From JAHJQZ01 sp963676075 (GTDB taxonomy: Bacteria > Pseudomonadota > Alphaproteobacteria > Rhizobiales > Devosiaceae), in assembly GCA_963676075.2 (NCBI GenBank), contig CAXXNZ010000026.1, positions 17,411 through 81,410 of the forward strand: DNA of 64,000 bases. Reading direction: 5' to 3'. The notes under the pieces were generated by a model. That model worked only from the letters and a program-made list of their open reading frames with translations. It was not told the origin of the DNA and ran no database searches. Made by a program: the position numbers and the translations under genes. Positions within the stretch are counted from its first letter, which is position 1. The number at the start of each line of letters is the position of its first letter. Below, in pieces: positions 25,004 to 34,480 of the stretch.

Positions 25004-26209
25004 TCAGTTCTGATCCTGACGTGCCAGAGCTAGCAGTTGGTCACGCGTCAGGCTGAAATCGCTGGCGATCCAGGCTTTTTCGAGCCGACCCAGTACCGCA
25101 CCGAGGTGCGGGCCGGCGGAAAAGCCGTGCTGCATCAGCATGGCGCCCGTTATCGGGAACGGTGGCGGGGCGTAAGCGGCCAGCCTGTTTTCGATTTGAG
25201 CATATTCGTCGCGCGACCACCCGGCCTCGCCAGCAGCGACGCCGGCCCCGGCGATGCTTCCTCCTGGAAAGCGATAGGCCGCTTCGGCGAATTGTCCGTC
25301 GCCGATCAGCCGCGCCGCCGCGGCAACTTCCTTGGCCGTCTTGACCGCGGCATTCGACAGCCGCCAAACCGTCTTGAGCTCTTTAAGGCCAGCGTCTCCG
25401 GCAAGGATGGCCAGCCGTCCGGACAGGTGCACCTGTCCGGCCACATCCTCGTAGCGTGTGAGACTGGCGAGCGTTTCGGCATTGAGGGTGAGAATGCCCG
25501 CTTCGGCCATGGTGCGGAGCGTTTTGGCACAGCGCGGCAGGCGGAGAATGCGGGTCATCTCGTGGCCGATGCGTTCCGCCGAAAGCCGGCCGAGCGCGTT
25601 GGCGGCGGCGGAAGATGCGGCAAGTCCGTTCGGGTCGAACTGCTCGCTGCCATGGCTGGCCGAAAAGCGGAAGAAGCGGAACACCCGCAACCGGTCTTCC
25701 ATGATGCGCGTTGCGGCATCGCCGATGAAGCGCACGCGCCGGGCAAGGCAGTCATCGAGCCCGCCGAGCGGATCGAACAACTCGCCATCCGGGCCACAAT
25801 AAAGCGCATTGAGGGTGAAATCGCGCCGCGCCGCGTCTTCGGACCAATCGCTGCCGAACCGCACCACGGCGTGGCGGCCGTCGGTCTCGACGTCATGGCG
25901 GAGGCTTGTGACCTCGAAGCTTGCTCCGTCGAGCGCCAGCGTTACCGTGCCGAAATCGATGCCGGTTGGAACGGACGTGATGCCGGCGGCGTGGGCGCGC
26001 TCCATCACCGCATCGGGTTTGAGTGTTGTGGCGAGGTCGATCTCGATCCCGGCGGTGTTCATGCCAATCAGGGTGTCGCGGACGGCGCCGCCAACAACGC
26101 GCGTGGTCCCTTGCGCCGCATCGAGCGCGGCAAAGACCCGCCCGAGCGGAGTGGATTTGAGCCAGGGCGCCGTCCTCAGACGGTCGAGCGCATCCGCGGC
26201 TTTGCTCAT
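25004..26209 (-). CDS. CCA tRNA nucleotidyltransferase / poly(A) polymerase family
   Basis: 401 residues, class II nucleotidyltransferase. The head domain shows 'VVGGAVRDTLIGM' (about 40-52) and the metal-binding 'EIDLAT', followed by 'RRDFTLNALYC' and the tRNA/nucleotide-recognition 'MEDRLRVFRFFRFSA'. Alphaproteobacteria usually carry one such enzyme that adds or repairs the 3' CCA of tRNA. The start overlaps the stop of the NUDIX gene by four bases, a pairing common in this order. Confidence 0.92.
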   Translation of the reverse strand: MSKAADALDRLRTAPWLKSTPLGRVFAALDAAQGTTRVVGGAVRDTLIGMNTAGIEIDLATTLKPDAVMERAHAAGITSVPTGIDFGTVTLALDGASFEVTSLRHDVETDGRHAVVRFGSDWSEDAARRDFTLNALYCGPDGELFDPLGGLDDCLARRVRFIGDAATRIMEDRLRVFRFFRFSASHGSEQFDPNGLAASSAAANALGRLSAERIGHEMTRILRLPRCAKTLRTMAEAGILTLNAETLASLTRYEDVAGQVHLSGRLAILAGDAGLKELKTVWRLSNAAVKTAKEVAAAARLIGDGQFAEAAYRFPGGSIAGAGVAAGEAGWSRDEYAQIENRLAAYAPPPFPITGAMLMQHGFSAGPHLGAVLGRLEKAWIASDFSLTRDQLLALARQDQN

Positions 26210-26832
26210 GCCGCCTCCGGTTTCAGCGCAACCTCGTAAAAGCGCCGCGTCAAATTGCCGGTGATGCCCCAGATGATGTGCTGGCGATAAAGGATCTGCC
26301 AGGTCGAGTGAACGATGCCCTGCCGCTCGATGCGGTAGGTGGTGAAGCTTTCACCGCGCGCGATCAGTGCCAGCGGCACCTCGAACAGATCCGAGACCTC
26401 GCTTGGATCGGGCACGAAAGGCGCGCTTGGGCGGACCACCGCCACCACCGGAGTGATCAGATAGTTCGAGCCAGTGAAATAGGTCGGCAGATAGCCAAGG
26501 AGCTCGGCGTCGTCAGGGCGGAGCGCCACCTCTTCCTCGGCCTCGCGCAAGGCCGCCGCAGCGGGACCGTCATCCTCGGGTTCAAGCTTGCCGCCCGGGA
26601 AGGAGATCTGTCCCGAATGAGCGCGCAGGCTCGACGAGCGACAGGTGAACAGCACGTGATAATCGTCATCGCGCTCGACCAGCGCAATCAGGACAGCCGC
26701 CGGAACCGGCGGGCTGGCATGCGGGATTTCGGGCATCCAGTCGGGTTGGAGGTCGAGTGCGTCGTCCACGACTTCCGGCGCCGTCATCAACCTGTTTCTG
26801 ATCGTTTCGATCGACTGCCGCCACGCGGTCAA
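26206..26832 (-). CDS. NUDIX hydrolase, CoA pyrophosphatase (NudL-like)
   Basis: 208 residues. The NUDIX box is seen in 'GGKLEPEDDGPAAAALREAEEEVAL', preceded by 'SGQISFPGG', the combination typical of CoA pyrophosphatases (UPF0035/NudL). It hydrolyses CoA derivatives to phosphopantetheine and 3',5'-ADP. Coupled by an ATGA overlap to the CCA-adding enzyme downstream. Confidence 0.88.
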   Translation of the reverse strand: MTAWRQSIETIRNRLMTAPEVVDDALDLQPDWMPEIPHASPPVPAAVLIALVERDDDYHVLFTCRSSSLRAHSGQISFPGGKLEPEDDGPAAAALREAEEEVALRPDDAELLGYLPTYFTGSNYLITPVVAVVRPSAPFVPDPSEVSDLFEVPLALIARGESFTTYRIERQGIVHSTWQILYRQHIIWGITGNLTRRFYEVALKPEAA

Positions 26833-26854
26833 GACACGCTACCTCTGCTTGGGT

Positions 26855-27400
26855 TCAGACCGGGGCCGAGACCTCGCCTTCAAGCGTTTCGGCCAGTGTC
26901 GAATCGGGAGAATGGACCAGAATGCGCTTCGGGTCGACCGGGCCGGGGAAGGTGATGGCACCGAGCCTGGTGGGCATAAACCCCAAGGGCCCATAATAGG
27001 GCGGATCGCCGACCAGCAGCACGAACTTTCCGGTATCACGCGCCAGGGTCTCCGCCGTGATGGCCCGCACAAGGGCCTTGCCAGCACCACGGCTGCGAAA
27101 GGCTGGATCGGTTGCCAGCGGCCCGAGCAGGTGACCATTGACGCCGCCGACCGAGATCGGCGTCATCAGCACCGAGGACACCCGCTCGCCGCCGATTTCG
27201 GCGATACGCGACAAGCTCGTATCGATGGGGTGCTGCTCGCGGACACGGAAGGCAGCGCGGGCGAAGCGGCCAGGCCCAAAGGCCAGTTCCTGCAAATGCT
27301 CGACCCACCAGTCGTCTTCTGGCCGGGCCTGCCGGATGGTGATTTCGGTTGCAGTGGACGGTGCGGCCGCAAAGGCCGCCGCAGCGGAAGGCTCAGTCAT
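26855..27400 (-). CDS. GNAT-family N-acetyltransferase
   Basis: 181 residues. The acetyl-CoA loop is in 'DPAFRSRGAGKALVRAI' (R-x-x-G-x-G/A type), followed by 'FVLLVGDPPYYGPLGF', the alpha-proteobacterial YhbS-like pattern. Cytoplasmic. The substrate is unknown. It is upstream of the NUDIX/CCA genes on the same strand with a 22 bp gap, so it may head that transcript. Confidence 0.85.
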   Translation of the reverse strand: MTEPSAAAAFAAAPSTATEITIRQARPEDDWWVEHLQELAFGPGRFARAAFRVREQHPIDTSLSRIAEIGGERVSSVLMTPISVGGVNGHLLGPLATDPAFRSRGAGKALVRAITAETLARDTGKFVLLVGDPPYYGPLGFMPTRLGAITFPGPVDPKRILVHSPDSTLAETLEGEVSAPV

Positions 27401-27732
27401 CGGAAGGGTCCAGGTATGGCGAAAAAGGGCAAAGCGAAAGCGTGGGCCTGAAAGGCCTCATCGGTCTCGTCGATTTCCCCGAACCACCCTGGTCATGCCG
27501 GGAACCTCCTGCGGCAAAGCGGCGTGCTAGATAACAGAACACTGAGCCGACGTAAATCGGTCACGGGACTTTAGGCATCAATTTTCCAGTCTCCGCACCG
27601 CGCCAAATTGACCGAGGCCACCCTCTCGGACGCCGCATTGCTTCACCCTGTTGAACAGTATGTTTCCCAGGCCGGCCTTGGTCCGCCGCTCAAGCAGACT
27701 AGATCTATGGCTCACAGACGAAAGGAAGAGCT
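27401..27732. other. Gene-free stretch between divergent genes
   Basis: 332 bp separating the GNAT gene from the glutathionyl-hydroquinone reductase gene. No gene, repeat or recognised RNA. It presumably holds both promoters. A GGAAGAG precedes the start at 27733. Confidence 0.35.
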
Positions 27733-28695
27733 ATGGGTCTGCTGATCGACGGCAAATGGACAACGGACGGGGCGGCCTTCGCCTCGAAAAGCGGCAAATT
27801 CGAGCGTGTGCAATCCGGTTTCCGCAACTGGGTCACCGCCGACGGCAGCCCCGGACCATCCGGCGAAGGCGGCTTCAAGGCAGAGGCCGGACGCTACCAC
27901 CTTTATGTCGCCATGGCCTGCCCATGGGCCCACCGCACCCTGATCTTCCGCCACCTCAAGGGTCTGGAAGAGCTGATCCCGATTTCGATCGTCGGGCCGA
28001 AAATGCCGGACGAAGAGGGCTGGATGTTCACCGGCGAGGATGGATCGACGCCCGATCCGATCAATGGCGCCAAAAATCTCTGGCAGGTCTATGTCGCCGC
28101 CGACCCGCATTTTTCCGGCCGCGCCACGGTGCCGGTGCTGTGGGACAAGAAAACCGGCACGATCGTTTCAAACGAGAGTTCCGAGATCATCCGCATGTTC
28201 AATTCGGCCTTTAATGGCCTGACCGGCAATGATCTCGATTTCTACCCCGAGCCGCTGCGCGCCGAGATCGACGAGGTCAACGCCCGCGTTTATGACGGGG
28301 TCAATAACGGCGTCTACAAGTCCGGCTTCGCGACAACCCAAAAGGCCTATGAGCAGGCGGTCGAGGCCCTGTTCGAAACGCTCGACTGGCTCGAAGCACG
28401 ACTCGATGGTCACGATTTTCTCGTCGGCGACACACTGACCGAGGCGGACTGGCGACTGTTCGTGACGCTTGTGCGGTTCGACGCGGTTTATTACGGGCAT
28501 TTCAAGTGCTCGCGCCGGCGCATTGCCGACTATCCCAACCTGTCGGCCTATCTCAAGCGCCTCTACCATCATGAGGGTATTGCCGAGACCGTCGATCTTA
28601 ACGCCATCCGGACGCACTATTACTGGAGCCACACCGACATCAATCCGCACCGGGTGGTGCCGATCATGCCGGAACTCGACTTCCTCAAGGACTAG
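27733..28695 (+). CDS. Glutathionyl-hydroquinone reductase (Xi/Omega-class GST, YqjG/PcpF type)
   Basis: 320 residues, the usual length. The thioredoxin-like N-terminal domain has the catalytic Cys63 in ACPWAHR, diagnostic of the Xi class. The C-terminal helical domain has 'FLVGDTLTEADWRLFVTLVRFDAVYYGHFKC' and 'YWSHTDINPHRVVP'. It reduces glutathionyl-hydroquinones and protects against quinone adducts. Its end overlaps the convergent HAD gene by 11 bp. Confidence 0.95.
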   Translation: MGLLIDGKWTTDGAAFASKSGKFERVQSGFRNWVTADGSPGPSGEGGFKAEAGRYHLYVAMACPWAHRTLIFRHLKGLEELIPISIVGPKMPDEEGWMFTGEDGSTPDPINGAKNLWQVYVAADPHFSGRATVPVLWDKKTGTIVSNESSEIIRMFNSAFNGLTGNDLDFYPEPLRAEIDEVNARVYDGVNNGVYKSGFATTQKAYEQAVEALFETLDWLEARLDGHDFLVGDTLTEADWRLFVTLVRFDAVYYGHFKCSRRRIADYPNLSAYLKRLYHHEGIAETVDLNAIRTHYYWSHTDINPHRVVPIMPELDFLKD

Positions 28696-29350
28696 GCGCG
28701 GCCTCGGGCTCCGAACAGACGATCGCTAAGATATCGTCCATGGTCTCGAAAAAATGGTCGGGATCGCGCGCCTTGAGGATCGATCCCGCCGCATAGCCCC
28801 AGGTGACGGAGCCGGCGGCGACGCCGGCTTCGCGTGCCGCCTTGACGTCGCGTTCCTCGTCACCGATGGCAAGCGTGCGGCTGAGGTCGACCTTGGCTTT
28901 TTTGACGACACGCCTGAATTTGGCGGCCTTGCCGAAGGCACCAGCGCCACAGGCGAAAAACTCGAAGCGGGCGCTGGTCGTCTCGCCGAGAATGCGGCGG
29001 ACATTGGCCTTGGAATTGGATGAGACCATTGCGAGCCGCACGCCATTGTCGACAAGGCGTTCGAGCAGGGCATCGACGCCGTCGAACAGTGGAATCTGGC
29101 TGGCATCCCGCGCCACCTGGCGCTGGACATAGCGGGCAATCTTGGGGATCTTCCACAAGGGGACGCCGACCGCCTGCAGGATCGTCTTGGAATCCTCGCC
29201 GCTCAAGCGTTCGTATTCTTCTTCATCGACATCGCGGAAGTCGAATTTCGCCGCCAGCTTGTGAATGGTCCGCTTGAACCATGGCTCGGAGTTGGCCAGC
29301 GTGCCGTCGAAGTCGAAGATGACGAGATCGTAGCGATTCAAAACACTCAC
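28685..29350 (-). CDS. HAD-superfamily hydrolase (phosphoglycolate phosphatase-like)
   Basis: 221 residues. Motif I is 'FDFDGTLANS' (about 11-20), motif II the Ser/Asn in 'MVSSNSKAN', and motifs III/IV Lys in 'VVKKAKVD' and 'IGDEERDVKAAREAG'. A four-helix C1 cap is inserted after motif I. It is a phosphatase of small phosphate esters, exact substrate unknown. Four bases separate its start from the NUDIX gene stop. Confidence 0.9.
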   Translation of the reverse strand: MSVLNRYDLVIFDFDGTLANSEPWFKRTIHKLAAKFDFRDVDEEEYERLSGEDSKTILQAVGVPLWKIPKIARYVQRQVARDASQIPLFDGVDALLERLVDNGVRLAMVSSNSKANVRRILGETTSARFEFFACGAGAFGKAAKFRRVVKKAKVDLSRTLAIGDEERDVKAAREAGVAAGSVTWGYAAGSILKARDPDHFFETMDDILAIVCSEPEAAPSP

Positions 29351-29354
29351 CTAC

Positions 29355-29828
29355 TCAGTCTCGCCACTGGCGGGCCTTCGGCCGCTCGCCAAATACTTCG
29401 CCGATCCGGGCTCGGGTCGCCTTCGATGTGTCCTCCGGCAGATCATGCCGGTCGAACCACTGGCACTCGATAATCTCGCTATTGGGCTTGAAGGGAACAT
29501 CAACGTCGAATTCTCGGCAAACATAAAGAACAATATGGTCGCGGTGTGGCGGCAGGGAGTTGAGATAAGTCTGATATACCACCGGGGCGCCGTTGACCCG
29601 ATAGCCGGTTTCCTCGAAAACTTCCCGGCGCATGCCTTCCTCGATGGTTTCACCCTTGTCGACACCACCACCGGGAAAATGCCAGCCCGGAATATAGGAG
29701 TGCTTGACGAGCAAAACCTTGTCTCCGTCGATCAAAATAGCACGCACCCCGATGGTCATGCGCTTCACAAAGCCCATGACGAACAGGAAGATGCTCGCCC
29801 GCCACAACAGCCAACGGTTCATTTTCAT
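29355..29828 (-). CDS. NUDIX hydrolase
   Basis: 157 residues from ATG 29828, preceded by AGAGGA with a six-base spacer. The NUDIX box is 'GGGVDKGETIEEGMRREVFEETGY'. The N-terminus has a hydrophobic segment ('WLLWRASIFLFVMGFVKRMTIGVRAILI') that could associate with the membrane. A nucleoside diphosphate-derivative hydrolase of unknown substrate. Co-directional with the HAD gene and probably co-transcribed with it. Confidence 0.88.
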   Translation of the reverse strand: MKMNRWLLWRASIFLFVMGFVKRMTIGVRAILIDGDKVLLVKHSYIPGWHFPGGGVDKGETIEEGMRREVFEETGYRVNGAPVVYQTYLNSLPPHRDHIVLYVCREFDVDVPFKPNSEIIECQWFDRHDLPEDTSKATRARIGEVFGERPKARQWRD

Positions 29829-29930
29829 GCGATATCCTCTTCGCGCGACGACTCCCGATAGCAGATCGTACCCGGTGAGGAAATCCAAACCGGACTTGTC
29901 AGGTGACGCTAACCATCGCAAACACGATAA

Positions 29931-30821
29931 ATGATCCGGCTCGCTCACCTCTCCGATATCCACCTTGGCCCGTTGCCGTCGATCTCAATCGGCGAGCTGA
30001 TGTCCAAACGCATCACCGGCTACCTTAACTGGCAGCTCAAGCGTGCCCGCCACCTCAAGCCGGACACGCTTGCCGGACTTGTTGCCCATCTCGGCGAAAT
30101 GAGCCCCGATCTGATCGCCATCAGTGGCGATCTGGTCAATCTGGGGACCCGGTCCGAATTCGACATGTCGGCCTCATGGCTCAAGGCACTTGGCCCGCCG
30201 GAGCAGATCGCCGTCATCCCGGGCAATCACGACGCCTATGTAAACGGCGCCCTCAAGATGGCTCACGAGGCTTGGGGGAAGTACATGCAGGGTGAGACCC
30301 TGGATGCGGCGCCGTTCCCCTATGTCCGGCGGATCGGCGATCTGGCGCTCGTCGGGTGCAGTTCCGCAGTTCCGACCATGCCGTTCGTTGCCGCTGGCGA
30401 CATTTCCATCGGCCAGGCCAAGCGGTTGACGGAAATGCTCAGGACGCTCGGGGAGATGGATCTGTTCCGCGCCGTGATGATCCATCACCCGCCGACGGCT
30501 GATTTTGCTCGCGATGCCCGGCGCGGCATGCTGCACGCCGAGTTGTTCCGCCATGCCATCGCCGATGCCGGCGCCGAACTCGTGTTGCACGGACACCTGC
30601 ACAAGACCATTTCCACCACCCTGCCCGGCCCGACCGGCGATGTGCCGGTGCTCGGTGTGGCCTCGGCATCCGCCGACGCCAGCCGCGGCGAGGAACCCGC
30701 CCGCTACAATCTCATCGAGATCGAGCGCGCCGGTTCGGGCTTTTCTTCTGTGTTGAGCGAATACGGCTACCAGCGCGTTGGCGAGGGCGTCGTTCTGCGC
30801 TTGCGCGTGCGTTTGAGTTAG
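29931..30821 (+). CDS. Calcineurin-like metallophosphoesterase
   Basis: 296 residues with the complete binuclear-metal signature: 'LSDIHLG' (Asp8, His10), 'ISGDLVNLG', 'IPGNHDAYV', 'MIHHPP' and 'LHGHLHKT'. This is the Icc/CpdA-like group of cyclic-nucleotide or phosphodiester hydrolases. Divergent from the NUDIX gene. Substrate unknown. Confidence 0.92.
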   Translation: MIRLAHLSDIHLGPLPSISIGELMSKRITGYLNWQLKRARHLKPDTLAGLVAHLGEMSPDLIAISGDLVNLGTRSEFDMSASWLKALGPPEQIAVIPGNHDAYVNGALKMAHEAWGKYMQGETLDAAPFPYVRRIGDLALVGCSSAVPTMPFVAAGDISIGQAKRLTEMLRTLGEMDLFRAVMIHHPPTADFARDARRGMLHAELFRHAIADAGAELVLHGHLHKTISTTLPGPTGDVPVLGVASASADASRGEEPARYNLIEIERAGSGFSSVLSEYGYQRVGEGVVLRLRVRLS

Positions 30822-30972
30822 GTTCAAAAGATGCCAGCATCCGTCGGCAGCGTTTCTCGCCGCCATCAAGGAGATTCTGCCGCATTGCCCTGTAGGCAGT
30901 CGTAAATTCCTCTGTATTATAAAGGCGAACCGAGCGCTTTGCCGGCGGCGCCGCGAACCCAGCGATGAACCC

Positions 30973-32322
30973 ATGTTGCCCGAACACGTTCCCGATTCCA
31001 GCCTGACCTTCACCATCGTGCCGCCGCAGTTCGATGCCGGGGCGGGCGTGGCCCGTTTCGACTATCAGCTCGGCGTGCTGAGCTTCGAGGAGTTCCTGCG
31101 CTTCCCGGCCGGATTCGACACCGCCCGCGCCGCAGAGCCGGCGTTTGCGCGATTGCTCGAATTGTCAGCCTTCGTGCTCGGCACGTCCTATTTCAAGCTT
31201 CTGGCGCCGTTCACCATCGCCGCACCTGAGCTGTCGCTGACCGAGGCGGAGCGGGCGCTGGTGATCGATGTCTATGAAAACGGTCTCGGTGAATTCTACG
31301 CTCGCAACAACCTGCACCGGTTCGGTACGCTCAAGATCGAGACCTGCACGCGCAAAGCCGACACCCCGCCGCCGGCGCTTGAGGACCGGGCACTGCTGCT
31401 CATCGGTGGTGGCAAGGATTCACTGGTTTCGGTGCAGTTGTTCGAACGCGCCGGGCACGACTACACGCCGTTTGCCGTCAATCCCAAAGGTCCGATCATC
31501 ACCTCGGCCGAAGCGATCCACCATCAACCGCTTTTCGTGACGCGCGTGCTCGACGAGCGCATGATCCACCTTGGCGGTCAGCCGGGCTACTACAACGGCC
31601 ATGTGCCGTCGACGGCGATGAACTCCATGGTTGCGGCGCTGACATCGGTGCTGTTCGGCTACGACCAGATCGTTCTCAGCAACGAGCGTTCGGCCAGCGA
31701 AGGCAATCAGATATTCGACGGGCGCGAGATCAATCACCAGCACTCGAAGTCCTATCCGTTCGAGCGCGCTCTCAACGCCGTGCTCAATACGGCGACGGGC
31801 GGGGCACTGAGCTATTTCTCTGCCCTGAGGCCGTTTTCCGAAGCGCGTATCGCCCAGATCTTTGCCCGCGAAACCCGGTTCGATCACTCGTTCTCGAGCT
31901 GCAACCGCAATTTTCGTCTCGCCGGACACAAGGGTGACCTGTGGTGTGGCGAATGCCCGAAGTGCCTGTTCACCTATCTGATGCTGGCCCCGCACATGGA
32001 CAAGGCGCGGCTGGTCGGGATCTTCGGGCGTGACCTCTTGGAAGACGAGACCCACGAGCCGGGCTATCGCGAACTGACGGGCCTTGCCGGCCAGAAACCG
32101 TGGGAATGCGTCGGCGAGATCCGCGAGGCCGCTGCTGCGCTCGATCACCTTCGCAGCTTGCCCGACTGGCGCGACACGCGCATCGTCAAGCAACTTTCCG
32201 CCGATCTCGACATGCAATATGGCGAAGACGGGCTGAAGTCCGACTGGCAGGCGCTGTTCGCCGACCACAACGACCATCTGGTGCCGCCGGACCTCGCCAA
32301 CCAGCTGTTCGCCGATGCGTGA
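30973..32322 (+). CDS. murL: UDP-MurNAc-L-alanyl-L-glutamate epimerase
   Basis: 449 residues. It matches MurL, the ATP-dependent enzyme (known from Xanthomonas) that inverts the terminal L-Glu of UDP-MurNAc-L-Ala-L-Glu to D-Glu. A PP-loop-like ATP site 'LLIGGGKDSLVSVQLF' (residues 142-157) fits the AMP/PPi-forming chemistry. A cysteine cluster, Cys310 plus Cys325-x2-Cys328-x2-Cys331 ('WCGECPKC'), could hold a metal. 'NERSASEGNQIFDGREINHQHSKSYPFE' is another family hallmark. It overlaps murD2 by eight bases. Assignment is by remembered family features plus the partner gene. Confidence 0.88.
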   Translation: MLPEHVPDSSLTFTIVPPQFDAGAGVARFDYQLGVLSFEEFLRFPAGFDTARAAEPAFARLLELSAFVLGTSYFKLLAPFTIAAPELSLTEAERALVIDVYENGLGEFYARNNLHRFGTLKIETCTRKADTPPPALEDRALLLIGGGKDSLVSVQLFERAGHDYTPFAVNPKGPIITSAEAIHHQPLFVTRVLDERMIHLGGQPGYYNGHVPSTAMNSMVAALTSVLFGYDQIVLSNERSASEGNQIFDGREINHQHSKSYPFERALNAVLNTATGGALSYFSALRPFSEARIAQIFARETRFDHSFSSCNRNFRLAGHKGDLWCGECPKCLFTYLMLAPHMDKARLVGIFGRDLLEDETHEPGYRELTGLAGQKPWECVGEIREAAAALDHLRSLPDWRDTRIVKQLSADLDMQYGEDGLKSDWQALFADHNDHLVPPDLANQLFADA

Positions 32323-33607
32323 CGGCGAGGCGGTGCTGCTCTACGGCGCCGGCGCCGAGGCGCGCTCGACCCGTCAATTCCTGGCCGAGCGCTTTCCGCA
32401 TTCCGCCGTTTTCGTCACTGCCGACAGCGGCAGCGCCGAGATCGAGAATACCGAATTCCTGCCGCCCGAGGCACTTGAACAGGCGATAACAGACCGGCGC
32501 TTTGCCACGATCGTCAAAAGCCCGGGCGTCTCGCTCTACAAGCCGGTTTTTTCGGCAGCACGGGCCGCCGGCATCGCTGTCACCTCCAATCTCAATCTTT
32601 GGGGCCACCACCTGCGCGGCGACACAAAGCTGATCGCCATCACCGGCACCAAGGGAAAATCGACGACCGCGACCCTGTGTCAGACCATGCTCACCGCCTC
32701 CGGAATCGAAGCCGGGCTCGGCGGCAATGTCGGCGTGCCGCCGCTCGATCTTGGCGAAAAGCACGACTGGGTCGTGATGGAACTGTCGAGCTACCAGACC
32801 GCCGATATGGATTTCGCTCCCGACATCATCGGCGTGACGACGCTTTTTCCCGAACATATCGACTGGCATCTGAGCCGCGAGCGCTATTTCGCCGACAAGC
32901 TCAACCTGTTGGCCATCGCGCCCGACGCACGCCTTGCCTTCGGGCCGCAGGCGGCGACCCATCCGCTGACAGCGCCCTATCGCGCCGATGCCGGGCGACT
33001 GCTGCCGGCGCTCGACGATGCGATCGTCGATGCCATTTACGATGCTGCGCCGGAAACGCGGCTGCGCGGCCAGCACAATTTCGACAACGCCCTTCTTGCC
33101 GCGACGCTGGCGGTTGCCGCAGGCGCCGATGAAGATGGCATACTCGCCGGCATCCACGCCTTCCAGCCGCTGCCGCACCGCCTGGCCGACATTGCCATCG
33201 GCGGTCATGTCTTCGTCGACGACTCGATCTCGACGACGCCGGAAGCGACCAGAGCGGCGCTTGCCGCCTTTGCCGGACAGCGTGTTGCCCTGATTGCCGG
33301 GGGCTATGACCGCCAGCAAGACTATGAGCCTCTGGCCGAAGAGATCGGCCGCACGGGTCTGGCGCTGGTTGTCACCCTGCCCGACACCGGCGCGCGTCTG
33401 GCCGAGGCGCTTGAGCGATGCGCACCCGACGTACCGCAGGTCGCTGCGCCTGACCTCGACGCCGCAATGAAGGCCATCGCCTTGCGCAAATCGCAGTTCG
33501 ACACCGTTATCCTGTCGCCCGGCGCACCGAGCTACAACCAGTTCAGGAATTTCGGCGAACGCGGCGATGCCTTCGTGAACCTGGCCCGGCGCCTGTTCGG
33601 CGAATAG
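32315..33607 (+). CDS. murD2: UDP-N-acetylmuramoyl-L-alanine--L-glutamate ligase (MurD2)
   Basis: 430 residues of Mur-ligase architecture: N-terminal UDP-binding Rossmann domain (1-105), ATP domain with P-loop GTKGKST (111-117) and 'MELSSYQTADM', and a C-terminal domain with 'LPHRLADIAIGGHVFVDDSISTTPEATRAAL' and 'ILSPGAPSYNQFRNFGERGDAF'. MurD2 adds L-Glu rather than D-Glu to UDP-MurNAc-L-Ala, making the substrate of MurL. The start overlaps the murL stop by eight bases, so the pair is one translational unit. The canonical mur/dcw cluster is not in the window, so whether a normal MurD and MurI also exist cannot be seen. Confidence 0.88.
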   Translation: MRDGEAVLLYGAGAEARSTRQFLAERFPHSAVFVTADSGSAEIENTEFLPPEALEQAITDRRFATIVKSPGVSLYKPVFSAARAAGIAVTSNLNLWGHHLRGDTKLIAITGTKGKSTTATLCQTMLTASGIEAGLGGNVGVPPLDLGEKHDWVVMELSSYQTADMDFAPDIIGVTTLFPEHIDWHLSRERYFADKLNLLAIAPDARLAFGPQAATHPLTAPYRADAGRLLPALDDAIVDAIYDAAPETRLRGQHNFDNALLAATLAVAAGADEDGILAGIHAFQPLPHRLADIAIGGHVFVDDSISTTPEATRAALAAFAGQRVALIAGGYDRQQDYEPLAEEIGRTGLALVVTLPDTGARLAEALERCAPDVPQVAAPDLDAAMKAIALRKSQFDTVILSPGAPSYNQFRNFGERGDAFVNLARRLFGE

Positions 33608-34480
33608 AGCTCGAGGCCCTCAATCCGTCCGGGTCATGGCCTGAGCCAAGGAGCGGTTCGATCCTCAAGCTGCTCCTGTCATGTCATCACATATGGGTGC
33701 TTTTCCGAAAGCCGGATCTTGCCGGACAACGAATGCGTCGCTTTGCTGAAGGGCGTGCGCCGGATTGCCCGAGATGCGGCAATCGGTTTTCAAAGCGCTT
33801 TGGAATTTGTCAGACATCTTCCGCCGCAATTCCGACACACGCGGTTCGATTTCGAATCACAAGGAACGTCACACAACGCCACTTCTCTCCATTGCAGCCC
33901 CCTCGGACCCAACTTATCGCGTTGACTCCGGCGTCCTGCGTTTCATGGCTCATGAAGCGTATTTTCAACAATTGGGAAAAATCCTTTCGAGGCAAATTCA
34001 GTCTGTCGTGGATGACGAAATTGCGCAACGCGCGCGTTCCGGCTATCTGCGCGAAGCTGCCTTTCTCTATTTTATTTCATATACTTAAACTAAAGCCGCC
34101 ATGCGCCGACGGCCGTCGAGACGATGCCCGCGGGGCAACCTCCGGCGTGCATGAGCTCGACAAAATCACCGCCTCACCCGTCGGTGAAAACTACCATTCA
34201 AGACTGTTTTTATTCAAAGTTAAACGGGTCCGTGTAACGGTGATGTAACCTCAACGCCCTTTTCATCATGCACGGTTCTCCCGTATTCGGGCACAAGAAA
34301 CGCGGCGACGCATTCGGCGTGGCGTTTCCAAAGCGGTTTAACTAAAGTGCCGTAGAGATCGGTTTGCCTTCGGCGCACGCGGCGCGAAGAGGCAACAAAA
34401 GGGCTCCGGAAACGGTCCCATCGAAACGATCTCGTTCGGCGAGCGGCCTTGAGCCGTTACGGCGCATGGCGCCACCAGAA

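Noticed and set aside
33697..34248. A 183-codon frame and an overlapping 107-codon frame (33765-34088) in the gene-free stretch.
   Set aside because: No ribosome-binding site, no recognisable family and patchy composition. The tail of the second (from ATG 33945) could be a remnant, but this cannot be supported.
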